Counted from the stretch's first letter, positions 1 through 32,863 are shown. The stretch: 64,000 bases of DNA from Dolomedes plantarius (GCA_907164885.2 OU015495.1:215852224-215916223); one strand, 5' to 3'. Notes: generated from the sequence alone by a model not told the origin. Program-made: numbers and translations.

Positions 1-845
1 GCATATTTGAACCTAGCAATGAGACTGTTTTCGTTGAAGAAAATGACAAATATAACATATCAGCGGATCATTTTATACCTGCCATAAAATCACTGCATTA
101 CTGTCAAGGTAGTTTTCAGTGTAAACCTAACTTCATACCAAGTCAACCTTCAGAAGTTATAAATACTGATAACTATATAGTTTGTTTCAGTGATTATAGC
201 TGTTTATCAAATGGGGGCTTTGAAGTAGCATCGTTGAGAGGTTTTAGTGATGCTTGCATTAAAAATTCATGTATGTATTTGAAAGATTTAATTGAATTTA
301 ATATTACAAATGCTGTATTGGAAGTTGGTGCATATATGTGTATTAAAGTTGGTCCTAAAGGTCTGAAAGCTCCCTATTGTCTTAAACCTGCCTGTAAAAG
401 TTTTGTTGCTGTAGAGAAGTTATGTGTGTGTAATTATGAAATTCAGAACTGTAGATGCAGTTCTTATTGTCATAATTTATTAACTAGTTCTTCACATAAA
501 ACATATGCATTGTTCCTTTCATTTGGTGACATCTATACAACTAAGGGCAACAAAGGATCATTTTTACATTGGATTATTCTTGTTGTTTTATGTTTTGGCT
601 TAACTATACTTTTGATAATATTTTGTAGATTGTGTAAAGTAGCAGTAGATCCTAGTTGTGGTAATGAAGTCCAAAATACAGAAATGTTAAGGCGCATATT
701 AGCAACTAATATAGATCCTGTATCTATGTCAACATCTACTGTTGTAAAAGATAGTTTTTCCACGGTTGACCGAAGTTCTCCTCCTCCTTCATATGAACAA
801 GTTCTGAAGGATAAATGTATTGAATTCAAGAAAAGTGTTGCATGA
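1..845 (+). CDS. 3' part of a single-pass membrane protein gene with a PPPSY tail motif
   Basis: The frame is open from the left edge to a TGA at 843-845, so this is a terminal coding exon (about 280 visible residues) of a gene that starts outside the window. The first part is hydrophilic and rich in cysteine (CKSFVAVEKLCVCNYEI, CRCSSYCHN), as expected for an extracellular region held by disulfides. A hydrophobic segment of about 24 residues (nt 561-632, beginning LHWIILVVLCFGL) is followed by basic and cysteine residues (CRLCK), which suggests a type I topology with a cytoplasmic tail of about 70 residues. The tail ends with SSPPPSYEQVL; PPxY is the known ligand of WW domains, including those of NEDD4-type ubiquitin ligases. 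I do not recognise the family. An internal ATG at 234 exists, but the open frame continues upstream, so I do not take it as the start. Seen: frame, cysteines, membrane segment, motif. Inferred: topology and a possible role in trafficking or ubiquitination. Confidence 0.7.
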   Translation, partial: IFEPSNETVFVEENDKYNISADHFIPAIKSLHYCQGSFQCKPNFIPSQPSEVINTDNYIVCFSDYSCLSNGGFEVASLRGFSDACIKNSCMYLKDLIEFNITNAVLEVGAYMCIKVGPKGLKAPYCLKPACKSFVAVEKLCVCNYEIQNCRCSSYCHNLLTSSSHKTYALFLSFGDIYTTKGNKGSFLHWIILVVLCFGLTILLIIFCRLCKVAVDPSCGNEVQNTEMLRRILATNIDPVSMSTSTVVKDSFSTVDRSSPPPSYEQVLKDKCIEFKKSVA

Positions 846-3800
846 TATTTTAATTTAATTGGAATAATGATTTTGTAGACAAATGAAAAATGAGATATTT
901 GTGTACTGAACAGCATCATATTTTACTGATATGCCATATGAAGTTGTAGTTTGTAATATCAGTTTTTATGAGTTTTCTATTCAACTTTTAAAGTTTGTGC
1001 CAATAGCTTTATTTATTTGTTATCTGACATATGTTTTTATTATGTTAAAATTTTCTAGTGCAAACAGAAAAGATAAATTTGTGCAATATCTTTAAATTTT
1101 TTGGTTGTTTATTCTTGCTTATAGTTTTATATGAAATTCTCCAGTTTTAGGTTTATTGAGATCAAGAGCAGATGAATTTCATTTGTTGAATGCAAATGAT
1201 GCTGTTTAGTTTATAAAAAACATCAGTATTTTTTGCCCTTTTAAATAGGTTTTGTGTGTTTGCGTAAAACTTATGCATGCATTTAATTTTTTTTAAAATG
1301 CTTGGTGATTTTACTATTCTGTGATATTTTGTGCTCAAAGGTTTAAGCTAGCTTTTATTGCTTTATAATTACAATAACAAAACTGATTAGCATTTAAAGG
1401 ATAACTTGTGATACTCAAAGACAGAAAAATTAATTTATTTACTGCTATAAGAAGAAATCTAAGATTTCCTGAACTTTATTATTATATTGCTATAAATCCC
1501 TTAATACATTATAAGATAAAAGAGGCATTTGGGAACACTTACTATGGCAATGATATACTGAAGAAGAACATAAGATGGATTTATTTGAAAACTGTCTAAT
1601 CAACTAAATTTTAACTGTAGTTTTGAAAATGTTTTGAAGTTGTATTTTATTATTCAAAATTAAATGGTATTTTGCGGCTCTCTTATTATACCTGAGATAA
1701 AAATGTATAGTTCTGTTTAACTTGTAGCTTATCAAAATGTGGATTTTCACTCTTCTAGTAGTTTATTATTTAATATGGATATAGATGGCCATACATTTGA
1801 AAAATGTGGTATGATTTATTTAAGCACAAAAAAATATAACTTAATTTCAATATGTGAACCATTATATTGAAATTACCCAACAGTTGAAAAGTAGTATTCA
1901 GGGACCATACTTTTCCTTATTTCACTACTTTTTGAAATCTGATTCCTCTTTTTCCCTATTTTCCAACATATTTGTACTTTTAACAAATTTTTTCCGTTTT
2001 TTTACAAGATATGAGTTAATATGTTAGGAACCAGGCATATAAAACATATTTAGCAAATTTTGTAGTACAATTGTACATTGACCAATATATTAACTAGTTT
2101 TAAAAATTTTTAAGTTTTTTATTCATATAATCTAATTTTATTCACATCTTGAAGTAAATGTCTAGCTTTTTGAAAAATTGCTTTGTATTAAAGAATTAAA
2201 ACTTTTTCTCTTTTTTAAAATATTTGTTGCTTTTTTTCAAAAACTTTTCATCTAAAAAGAAAATTCCTCCCTTTTTTCTACTTTTCAGAAAAAAGAAAAG
2301 AAAATTACACATCTTTTTTACCTGTTTTTGACAAAATTTTATGTATGTTCTCCGAATTGAGAATTATGTTACAGTTTTCAGTATTTTTTTTTAAAATTTG
2401 AGTGATGAAGTTTTCTTGGAATTCAGCATCATGTGTTAGTCATTTGAAATCTGCTGTTATGATGATTATATTATTGTTAACAAAAGGATTACTCTTAGGT
2501 TATCAAATATAATTAGTCTGTTTCATAATACAGCTGATTTAATAATTACCTTCAATGAAAAAAATTTAAATTGAACAATAACCTACTCTCTATAATGTTT
2601 CAATTTTATCTAAGCATGATTTATGTATAATTATTAGAATTGTTCATCCATATTTGGGTACCAGGTACAGTTTGTAATTTTTTTTGCTATTTGAAGAGAG
2701 TAAAATTCATTAAGTTGCTTGTAGTTTGACTTAAAAGTGCCTGTTAAAATTGGTTGTTATAAGTGTTTAGTATTGCCTTTCTTATATGTTAAATCTATTG
2801 CTGTGTGATCCAGGATTACAGTTAAAGTGGTGGCTGCCAATGTTCTGGTAAATATTAAATTACTTATTAATGTGTTTGTTTGGGCTCAGAACTATTTATT
2901 GTAGATTTTTTTCTTTGTTTAGAGAATAGATTTATTATGATGAAATACTATCTATCTTTATATTCTATTTATAAAATGTTTTCAGACTTATGAACTAGTC
3001 ATTGTAAAATGCGATTTAGATCTAGTCCCTCCTTTTTTGTTACAGTTTATATTGTTATATATTATTTATATTTTAATTAGAAACTTGAACTTATTTATTA
3101 ATATTTTTAAGACTATCTTTACATATTTCTTACAGATACAATTAATAATAAAAGCATCACAATAAAAGGAAATTGAGTTATCTATGAATGGGATAACTTA
3201 ATATATAAAAACTGAATATCTTTTGCTGTTGCTCCAGAGTCTTCATATAATCCACCACTATTTCTAGGTTCTTAAACTTGAAGTGTATTAAAAAATTATT
3301 TTAATTCTTATAATCAAAACGCATTCCTTCATTTTTATATTAACACTCATATCTAGTTCAAATGTAAAAATTATGGAAGACATTATGATTTTTTGATAAA
3401 GACATTATGATATGATTTATTTGTTAAAATATATTTTTCATGATTTTTATCCTAAATATATTTATTATTAAATAGTTGATATTTTTGTTTGTTTCATGTT
3501 AATCATAGAATTTACATGCTATTGTGACTTTTATTAGGTTGTGCATTTTATGATTTTATATTGTTTTTATTTCTTGCTAAACTTTCCATTTGAGCTTACA
3601 TGTCTGAGATCTTCAAATAAATAGTTTTTGTAATTTATTTACTGTTCTGAACTGCTGATCCAAATTTTAAAAAAAAAGCTAAAATTATGATGTTTGATAT
3701 TGTATGTATAAAAAAAAAAAAAATTTTTGGATTTTCCTCTGATATCATTTATCAATTCTTTGTTTCTGCCAAAATATGTGGTCTCTAGAAAATGTTTTAG

Positions 3801-4970
3801 GGATAAATTTAAAAATTATCTAGAGAGTCTCATCATGTTCATTTATAAATTATTTATTGATAATTTTGCTTAATGTCAATTTAAAAAAAATTCTCATTGC
3901 TCTTTATCACTTCATATTTAATTTTAAAAAGGGAATTGTACTATTAAATTTTTATTTCAGTGTAATGTTTTATTTTGTGCATTATACATGTAAAACCCCT
4001 AATACATGTATGGATCTGTTTTAGTCATTTCGATGAACTATGACCGTTTATATTGACATCTAAACATTTCTTGGTTTTCAAAATATCGTGTGTCTAGCAT
4101 TGTGGTAATGTTCTGAATATATATAGCTCTTTTCTTTATGTTACTTTTCTTGAGGTAGCGTTAACAGTCTTATTTATGTATTTCATTATACTCTTTACAT
4201 ATTGAATCATACAACCTATATATCTCAACATATGTTGCATTTATTTGGCATATTTGCCTTAATTTGATGCCTTTCTAAAGGGGTGTTACACAAAGAAACA
4301 TACCAAATATACTTCTGAAATATTTCATATTTTAAAGAATATGAGAAGTTATACAATAAAAATTAATAGCTGCTGACAATTCTTTGAAATAAGAAGGATA
4401 AGGAACATTCTTTGAAATGAATATCCCCTCTTTCCAGTGCTGAAAGGAGCTTTGAACAAAAAGAGAGAATAATCTTTTTAGTTTCATCTATGCATGAAAT
4501 ACCAGAGATAAATATCGAGACACCATATTAGTCAGTTATTATATCTTTATATATTGTCTCAAAACAATAATCGTGACAAAATAAAACTTGGCTTGTTATA
4601 AGACCAATTATTCTTATGCACCACTTATCATTTCTAGTTCTTACAGGGAAGGTCCTAAAGCGCACACTTGTGATTGCCCTGCACCCTCCCTCCTTTTTAA
4701 ATAGCAAAATGAGAGAAACAATAGTACTTAATATTTCTTAAAAGAGTAGTATTATAAGACTGGGCTAAAACATGACTCTTGTTGATATCAATATCATTTA
4801 TAAAGCTATATTACTAGTTTGAAGGGTTTTTTGTGTGTTTTGTTTTAGAACCAAGTTTATGAGAAAATTTTTATGTTTGACCTGAAATTCCCATTTGCCA
4901 TTAAATGATCAATTGTTATTTTTATCGGTTTGTTATACAGCATAGTATACTTCAGCATTATTATAAAGTA

Positions 4971-4973
<3 letters not shown>
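846..4973. other. AT-rich 3' flank and intergenic DNA
   Basis: No convincing coding region. The first part is presumably the 3' UTR of the gene ending at 845; AATAAA-type signals occur, for example at 3616-3621, but none can be chosen from sequence alone. The rest is A/T runs and short chance frames. Confidence 0.6.

Positions 4974-5021
<48 letters not shown>
4974..5021. repeat. (TA)n microsatellite
   Basis: Uninterrupted alternating A/T of about 48 bp, in AT-rich intergenic DNA. Confidence 0.97.
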
Positions 5022-5024
<3 letters not shown>

Positions 5025-8000
5025 GCACGTAGTCAGATACAGAACTTGCCTATTTCAAAAGCTATGATAGAATAATTTTCTGCAATGCTTATTAATTTTT
5101 ACATGTCATATATCATTCACAGATCTTAAAATCTGCATATTATTAAAGTAATTGAGAGTAATAAATAAAGTGATACATTAAAGTGTAAAATAGCACATTG
5201 TGCAATTAATTATGTATGAACATTTCACATGATCTATTTATGTTTGCATTTGTTGTTTCTCTCTCATCAAAGTTAAAACTTGAAATACATTGTGCTAGTT
5301 GCTTATAAAATTTATGACTGGACGTTTGGATCAGTCTAGGTTTGATTTTATAAGTATCAGAAAAAGTAGTCAACATTTCATTTTGCCTTAGGTGCTAAAA
5401 ATCTGAAAATTCGTCCAAGGATTTTTTATGGTGCCAGAATGATTACTGAGCTTTGAACACAGAGTTCTTTAGATAAATACATATACTTACTCATTAGAAA
5501 GTACTATACTCTATTTTATACGAATCTATTGAGCATTTCAGGATAAATTGCTCTTTGAGAAGTAATAAATGTTTTTGATAGTTTTTTACATTTCATTAAT
5601 TAAAAATTAATAGAGGTTAGAAAAATATATTTTTTCAAACATCATCACAATTTTGACCAAGAGCAATTCAGAAAAATGTCATTTTCATTCTGCAGGTTTA
5701 GAATGAGGATTAAAATAGAAAGATAGTTTAGAAAGAATTTTCAAAATAAATTCTTCTTGGTTTGTAATAAAACATGTATTTTTAAGTGAATGGTGAAAAC
5801 CTCCTTCCTTATTTCATTTACCTTGTTTAGTTAGGATAAAATATATTATAATAAATACTGAATCATAATATTAGCAGGTTTGCAGTCATAACACATTTTA
5901 AATTAACGGATTATCGAGTACTGATACTTGTCAAATATTTTTGAGTGCTTAATTTGTATTTTATGAGACTTTGAAAGACTAGAAATATGCAAGAACTTTT
6001 TAAAATAGTAAATAAAATGTGCAAAGAATAAAGGGAAAGTTAAAAATTTGTTGATTTCCCTGAAAAATGTTAAGGTAATAAAAACAGCTTAATTTTCCCC
6101 TGGAATTTTAATTGCAGTTTTAAAGTGTCCTAGAATTTTGTCATGCCTCATGCTGTAGTTTGAACTTTTGAGGTTTTTTTTTTTTTTTTTTTTTTTTGGG
6201 GGGGGGGGGGGGGGGGCATGATTGTACATTATACATGTGGAAGAATCAGAAGTTCAGGTTGCAATTTAAATCGAGTTTTACCAGTTAATTAAATTTTTAC
6301 TTTCTTATAAAAGTAACTTACATATATTCAGTCATACTTTTAGTATTCTTTGAAGTTTACAAATTACTGAAAATATTTCTACAGAGGTAGTCTCTAAAGC
6401 TTAATTTTTAGAATATTATGCTATTTCCAAGCATAACATGATTTTAATTTCTGATTGACCCAGTTTAGAGAACCTTAGTTGGCAGGGTTCCAAGAAGAGT
6501 CCATTACAGGTGAAGAAGAAAAAAAAATACAAACATAAAAAATTAATCCTCAAAATATGCAGGATCACAATCTATCTTGTAGCTTGATTTTTTTTTTTTA
6601 AATTCAAGCAAAGTATGAAAAATGAAGTTTTAAAAATGAAATAGTTTATAACATACAAAATGATTTTTTTAATACAATATCGTAAGATAGCCTGGTAATG
6701 TTTAGGGTTCTTCCCTGGGCTAATGTTAAGGGTTCTGTTATTTAGAGGAATAAGCAATATTCTGTACTTATATGCTGTAACAACCTTATAACTTGAGCAA
6801 TATCTGTATCAACCTAAACTGTGTGTTTAAGTGTGGGACATTAAACATCCCCTCCCTAATAAAAAAAGTCTTCACTTAAGTGCTGTTAGGCATTGTAAAA
6901 AGGATCTCGGTTGATTTATGATTAATTTTATTCTATTATTTATAGACATAACTAGGAAAGTTAGATTAACTGATTATTTTCACATTAGATTTCAAGAGGT
7001 AAAATATTTCAGACGAGATTACAAAATAATAGGCTATGTAATTATAATACCTTAAGATCTACATAATAAAGACTACCTATCTTTATATTAGCATCTGGTA
7101 CTTAATGAGAATTGAAGACCAAACAGTGTCATATTATGTAACATCTACTGTTTTGTATTATGGCTGCAAAAAGTTAAAACTTGTAAAACACATGCAATTG
7201 GAATTTTTGTTGTATCAATCTTTTGAGTTGTAAGTGCTGATAATATTACTTATATGTTTTAATATATAATTAAGCTATTATATGTAGAGAGTGCTATTAT
7301 AAATCTTGTCCGTATTAGGTGAATTAAATAATTCAAAAACTTTTTTTTTCCTGGGAGAACAAAGTTTTCCAGTTTAAAGAAAACTAAGTTGGTTGAATTT
7401 ACATACAAAACATGCATATTTTTCATCAAAATTTCCATATTCTGGAAACCAGTCATCACAGGATAATTAATCTAAATACAAAAAGTAGAAAATGATTTTG
7501 AATATTACTTGTTTATAAAATGGGATAAGTTTTGATAAACATTGACTCTTAACTGGGTTTCTATAGAAGTAATAAAATTTTTGTTACTCACATGATGGTG
7601 TATTTTATTATCACAACTCCCATAGCTTGAATGCTTCCTTGGAGGAGGATGCGTTTAAGTGCACCATGCTCATGTAACCCTCTAATAAAATCTACACGAT
7701 ATATCCCATCACAGCTTTGGCAATCGAAGACCAAACCCAGAAACTTTTAACTTTCAACTAAAGTTCAACATTGGTAGTTTCTTAGAGCTGATCAAAATAT
7801 TTTCTGATACTTATTTATACAATTAAAATTTTTATATTGTTTAAAATAAATAAATAAAAACTAAATTTGTAATTTAAACACATTTTAATTGAAAATGTTA
7901 TCCTCAAATAGTTTATATTAAATGCTTGTAAATTTTATCATATTTTAAATATGGATATTTGCCTACAATTTGTTACAAGGTATTTTCTAAAAAGAACTTC

Positions 8001-9465
8001 TTAAATTTGATGTACAGCTTTACAAAATCTTAGAATATTTGAATGTTAAAGTTGTAAATATTGTGGTATAGTTTAATAGGTGTAGTTTGAAATTTATTGT
8101 TAAACAATTACATGTTTCTGTTTATTAATATTCTAGAATTTTGTGGTGCTACATTAATGTATATTTTACTTTAAATGTAGTTTTATTACATGTTACTAAC
8201 ATAAAATGTGTTTTGTATGAAGAGTGATTACTAAAGATGCATTTCAGAAAGACAGAAAAAAAAAATATTGTATTAATGCTATAAAATTTTTTAAAATGAA
8301 TTATTACTAATAAGATATGTAAATAATATTTCAAAATGACCCTTTTGTAGAAGTTAGAGACTATAAAATTGTAATTTGTATGTTGCAGAGACCATGTTTT
8401 AAACTTTTTAATAATAATAAACTTTTGTGTGCTTTGGAAATTTCTGATGTTAATGCAAAGGGTTTACTTTACAAAAATGTTCTGTCAATGATATCACGTG
8501 TATTATTGTCACATTTAGAAGTTGTTTTCATGGTAATTCAAAGTTGTTGGATGTTTAATACAGTTCATATGTGATGTTAGCATGTCTTCTATTAAAATGT
8601 TTAACTTATATACTAGTATTATGCTTATTTATTTGATTTATAAGTTTTATAGCATTACAAATTTCCTTATGAAAACTAAATTTCTTTAAAAATACACATT
8701 TAAATACTTCAATTTTGAAGTAAACTCCTTGACATAATTCATATTTTGATTTTACTTAATGTGATACACAACACGAGCAAAATGATTCGAGTGTTTTTAC
8801 ATGCTGGAATCAAATCCATAGGAAATAACCTCTCGCTACAAAAACATTCCTCGATAAAGTTAAATCTTTGGAGATTTAAGGTTTATGTGCTAGGAAACAT
8901 TCTGTATACTGTTAATGTGACCTACAGAAATACTGCATCAATTTTGTGCCAACAGTTGAGATGTCTTGTTGCTTATGCCCCTCGACTGATAGCAACATCA
9001 GATTAAGTCCATATAGGCTATTCAGTGACTCTGGTTTTAATTAGCACCACAAGGATCGGAGTCCGACTTGGCTATGAACGAGTCCCGTAATTTTGAACCA
9101 AGTCAAATGATGAGACCGGTACACTTGACCCTGCACCTCCAGAGGTAAATTTTAAGAACTTGGAGGACATTGCAGCCACGACAGATTTATCGTGCACAAG
9201 CCACCATTAATATACACGGTGGTGGATTTGTCAGTGACATTCAGATCACTGCCCCGCTGTCTTTGCCAACTGGTCCACCGCACCCTACTGAGATGTCTTA
9301 ATACTTTTTAACTAAAAGTAAAGGCTCTAAATTAGCATAATTTCATTAATATTTTGTTCCTAAAATATATAATTCTAGAATACCATGCAGTGTTATTCTA
9401 CTCACAACCTACACAGAAATAATCCTTCAAAGAACATATTTCTCATTTGTTATAATGTAAAATGT
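5022..9465. other. AT-rich intergenic DNA without recognisable gene
   Basis: Only short AT-driven frames are present. A less AT-rich patch at about 9,020-9,300 contains GCACCACAAGGATCGG; a near-identical string (GCACCACAAGGGTCGG) occurs at about 33,330, so both may be remnants of one dispersed repeat, but I cannot classify it. Confidence 0.55.
6174..6216. repeat. Homopolymer junction T25-G18
   Basis: Twenty-five T residues run directly into eighteen G residues. The length of such a tract is often unreliable in assemblies; the minus strand reads C18-A25. Confidence 0.95.
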
Positions 9466-9814
9466 CAGTGGTTCTCAAACTTCCCACAATCGAGAGCACA
9501 TTGAAGTTTTCAGAGAGCATGGCGGGCACAACCAATGATCATTATTTACATAACGGATATATTTTTTTATTCAACAGTACATTGCCAACCTTCTTATATT
9601 ATTACAATGATTATGGTTTGAAAAATAATAAAGGAAGAAACAAATAAAATTTTAATTTTTTTTATTTTATAAGTAGGTACATGGAAATAAAATAAGTAGT
9701 ATAAATGGGTTTATTACTTCTAATAACTTTTTAATACTCCATTTTGTCCATGTTTTACACGACACAGTAAAATGAAGTGGGGCACATTTGTGGGCACAAG
9801 GTTGAGAACCAGTG
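9466..9814. mobile_element. hAT-type miniature element
   Basis: The left end CAGTGGTTCTCAAAC and the right end (reverse complement CACTGGTTCTCAAC) form a near-perfect terminal inverted repeat. CAGTGGTTCTCAA is a common hAT terminus. About 349 bp, AT-rich, with no transposase sequence. The flanking octamers do not match, so the target duplication has decayed or a boundary is off by a few bases. Confidence 0.7.
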
Positions 9815-10451
9815 GTCTGGGTGATAGTCAATAAATATTAGAACCTATTCAATTTGTTAGTGCCTTGATTGTGCAAGCCATGTTTCTGGGAATGATGTTG
9901 GATTACTTCACTGGGTTTACAATTCAATAGTGAATACCTGTTATCGAATAACAATTCCAACAGCAGGTTTTATTGATGAACATTGAATAAAATCTGAATA
10001 AGTTTTCTAAATTACAAAACAATTACTTAATAGTTATAATTAATATCCTCAATTCTGGCTAAAAACCTCTCAAAATATTCCTGTCTGTGAAGATATAGGA
10101 GTGCAGTGCAATTGAATAAATTTTGCACACAAATAAGACAAAAATAGGCTCATTTAAAGCAAATTTTATTCCTACTAAAATCAATGTAAAAATTATATCT
10201 AGATTCATTTTCAACAATATCTAATGATATTATAAATGTGTAATATCCTTGTCACGAAGCAATATAATAATTGGAAAAACAAACAAACTGACTTGTCAAT
10301 CAAAAAATATATATACAAGAACTGCTTCCAAAGGAAAATCATGTAAGATCAAGAAAACTAATACTATATGATTTAAAAATTTGTGACATTTATAGAAAAT
10401 AACAAGTATTTTATACAAAACAATCTATACAAATCTAAAAACTGATTGTAT

Positions 10452-10461
10452 ACACACACAG

Positions 10462-10495
<34 letters not shown>

Positions 10496-10511
10496 TTATT
10501 TATTTATTTTA
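10452..10511. repeat. CA/TA/TTTA compound microsatellite in the ALDH3 3' UTR
   Basis: (CA)n passes into (TA)n and (TTTA)n. On the minus strand the last part reads AATAAATAAATAAAT (about 10,494-10,508), some 110-125 nt after the ALDH3 stop, and could serve as a poly(A) signal. Confidence 0.85.
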
Positions 10512-10618
10512 GAGTATCACAGGAGTCAAAGTCGTTTATAAGTGACAAAGAAAGGCCACTAGTCTGTATTTACAAAAGTTGTTTTAGTAACAGATGAGTT
10601 GTGCTTGAAGTAACATGT

Positions 10619-29669
<19,051 letters not shown>

Positions 29670-29693
<24 letters not shown>

Positions 29694-29721
29694 GATTATT
29701 TTCTAGAATATTGATCTACCT
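29670..29721 (-). CDS. ALDH3A2: ALDH3 exon with start codon (residues 1-8) and 5' UTR tail
   Basis: The ATG is at 29693-29691 and the exon reads MASSEIGK before a GTAATA donor. Upstream, TTTTTTCAG ends at 29722, so the exon appears to begin at 29721 with 28 nt of 5' UTR and at least one more non-coding exon must lie further upstream (higher coordinates). The short first coding segment is typical of this family. Confidence 0.85.
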
Positions 29722-30232
29722 CTGAAAAAATAAATAAATAAAGGATAATTACTTAATAAGCTCAGTTCAAGTATATACATTAATTTCACAATAATTTGTA
29801 GTAACTTACACAATTTTTCAGAAGTACAGTTTGCAAACATACATTTCTTAGATGAATGAGACATGTGTCATTACATGTATACTTTTAAAAAGGTTTAATT
29901 TTTCCTGCTGTGGCTATGTAGCAGCTATAGCAGAGTTTATCTCAAACTAACAAGCCAAAACCTTTCAATCAACAGAAGAATTTGTTTTTTGTTCTTTAAT
30001 TTCTGGACAGCAATAACGAGTAAAAAAGTAATATTTTCCCCCTTTGCTGAAAGATTCATTTTCTTGGAATACACTCTCACTGACCATATTGCACAAACAC
30101 AATTACACGAGAAAATTTTGTCAAAAAATTTGTTTTCCTTCATTAAAGGCAAAATTTTGCTTTCCTTTTATCAATTTGTTTCTTTTTAAAAGCAAACTAT
30201 AACTTTTCATTAAAATTAAGGAGTTCAAATGC

Positions 30233-30286
30233 TCATTTTATCTTTTTAAAACTCTGCAAGGAAAGAGTTTTAAAAAGATAAAATGA
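30233..30286. repeat. Perfect inverted repeat, 23-bp arms, 8-nt loop
   Basis: Arms 30,233-30,255 and 30,264-30,286 are perfectly complementary around the loop GCAAGGAA. It lies about 0.5 kb upstream of the first ALDH3 coding exon, presumably within the 5' UTR intron. A transcript could fold into a 23-bp hairpin. Confidence 0.95.
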
Positions 30287-32400
30287 AGTGAATAAAATAT
30301 ACTTATAACTAGTCATGATTCATGTTTTCACAACCAGAGAACATAAGACACTACAAATAACAAAAATGGAACAATACAACTGCCCGTAAGTTTTTATGTT
30401 TTTTCTTAGCTTTTATTAGTCAACTGAAAAAAGTGCATATTCCATTAAGTAATTCAAAACATTCTCTTAATTCACTTTTAAATCCCTAAATTATCATAAA
30501 CGTTCTCAAAAATATAAATGCCAAACTTTAGGGGAATCAGCCATACGATTAAAAAAACCCCTAAAATTCTAGTGTGCAAATATTTACCTGTATGTTTAAA
30601 AAAAAAAAAAAAAAAGATAAAATTTTGCAAGGCATCCACTTGAATAATAATTTTAAACCACAAAACCCACCAATTTGTGTTGAGAAATACTAAGGTTAGC
30701 CAATTCAAAATAAGCTGTTTATAAGTTTCTCTTAACATGCTAATCTGGCCAGCTCCAATGATGGAAAATCCAAGCAAGCATTAATGTTTAACTATTGCTA
30801 AATAGCTGACCATATTTATCCAGAGTAAACTGAGATTTATTTCAAGTTCATGTCCTAAACTGACCACTATTGCCTTCTGCAAAAGGCAGGATAATTTATG
30901 ATTTATCAGGGGGCAGCTATACATATTGACCTTTTCAAAGAGCACTTTGTTCAATTTCTCTTAAAAATAAATAATTAAAAAAAACAAAAAAACCCACAAA
31001 GTTGAAAGTGAGAAAAGTGCTGATAACTTGAAACAGATAAAAATTTTTTAAACCAGTTTACTTTTAACAAAATCTGATTAATTTTCCTCAATAGAAAAAA
31101 ATTATTAAAAATATTAATATACCACATCCTTAACGATATGTTATCCCTGATAGAATAATACGATTTAAATACTGGCAATCACTAAATACACTAAACAATA
31201 TAAATTTTTTGGCTGGCTTTCAATAATAAAAAGGACTATAAAATAATTTCAGTTGAACATTATTTTAAGTTCAATAATCATGTTCCTTACTTAAATAACA
31301 CACCACAGCAACTAGTAAACAATCAGCAAATATAACAACAAAAACAAAAAAATTTCAAAGATTTTGTAACAAAGTTTTATTAATGTCAGTAAATACACAT
31401 TTGGAAAAGAATATGTTGTAACATTCAGTAAGAACTGAAGTAATGAATTCAATTATAAAATGCAATATAAAATGTCTTTAAAAAATTTTTCTCCTTCGAA
31501 AGCATGAAATTATGTCATGGAAATTTTTAAAAAAGTGTTTGAAACTGATTTCAGCGTATAATACTGCAAAAAGTTTTGGGAGAAAAACAAATCCTCCAGC
31601 AAGCTAAGTGTAGACAAAGTATATTATTCTCATATTCATCAAATGATGAACAAAGTTAAAACAACACAAAAAGTACTTTTGAAATTTCATGTTTCAGCAA
31701 TACGATACAACCAATTTATTAATAGTGTTTAAATATTCCTCAATGTAACTAAAAAAATTTTAAATAAATGTCCTTACAAATTAAAAAAATATATTTACAG
31801 TTAAAAAGGAAAAAGCAACAGATATATATTACTAAATCATTTCCTAAATAACAAACTCTTGCATATAATGCGTCAACCCATGACAAATGTACGATCCTTT
31901 TATATCAATCAATACGCGAATAAAATTTTAGATAACCAGTAATAACCTTTTGTATGTAAATGATATTAGCTCTCTGTGTTTTATTACTTTACATGTTTAG
32001 CATTAAACTTCGTAGTTATACTTTAAGAATTAACAAGAAGAATTATACATAAATGTTTCGGGTAGTAGGCTCAAAAGAAAGATTCATTTATTTCGTTAGA
32101 GAACAATGAATTCTATTACAATGTAAATGAACCTTCAAATAAATAGAAAGCTAAGAAATCAGAATAGATCAAAATCTGACCATAGTTTTTCAGTGTTAAA
32201 ATAACAAACGTTCAAGCTAATTTTTTAAAATGTAATTGAAGTGTATATTTTTACACACTTCAATATATATTTTTTAAATTTTTCCTAATTTGTTGACAAC
32301 TAATTAATACAATACAAATGCACAGTTTTCGTTAGGCATGTGAAATGAGAAATACAAAATGATGCATTAGAAATTGTGATAAATGTAATATAGCGCGATC
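30287..32400. other. AT-rich upstream region of ALDH3, nothing recognised
   Basis: No coding region or element was recognised. It should contain intron sequence if the 5' UTR exon lies further upstream. Confidence 0.45.
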
Positions 32401-32579
32401 ATACTTCACAGGAAACAATGATCATGAATGAATTTAAAGTAAACATTAGAAAAGCCCTACAGCGAATTCAAGAAAAGATCAACAATACTTTTTACAATCC
32501 ACTATTGGTCATGGAACTCTTCTACAATCAACATACGAAACACTTCGAGGATTAACACACACTCGTACACTATTCCCAT

Positions 32580-32850
32580 CCCGAGTTGGAATAATTGAGA
32601 TACCAGCTAATGTTATCAGATATGTCAATTGATTAAAAAAAATAATAAATAAACCGAGCAAAGTGTAAACTCCAATCACGTGACTCGAATGCCGGCTGGC
32701 GCTTAGAATGAGACTATGCTTTCTTTATGCATCTGCGATGGTAGTGCATCACGAAAGACGGCCGTTTTGGCGATAAACTGTGTTCTCTTTTCTTTCTTTA
32801 GTTTTTTCCCCTCGCCAAACGACGTCAATTTCCCTTCGGAACAGAGTAGC
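32580..32850 (-). promoter_or_regulatory. Possible ALDH3 promoter region
   Basis: A patch that is less AT-rich and richer in CpG than its surroundings, with CACGTG near 32,680 and GCCGGCTGGCGC near 32,690. It lies about 3 kb upstream of the first coding exon, where the unlocated non-coding first exon of ALDH3 might start. No direct evidence of transcription; position and composition only. Confidence 0.2.
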
Positions 32851-32863
32851 ATAGGCGTAGCGT

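Noticed and set aside
533..919. Minus-strand frame of 128 codons opposite the membrane protein gene
   Set aside because: It is antisense to a clear coding exon, has no domain or start context, and runs into the 3' UTR of the other strand.
8746..9006. Plus-strand frame of 86 codons
   Set aside because: No recognisable domain, no splice or homology support; a chance frame in a less AT-rich patch.
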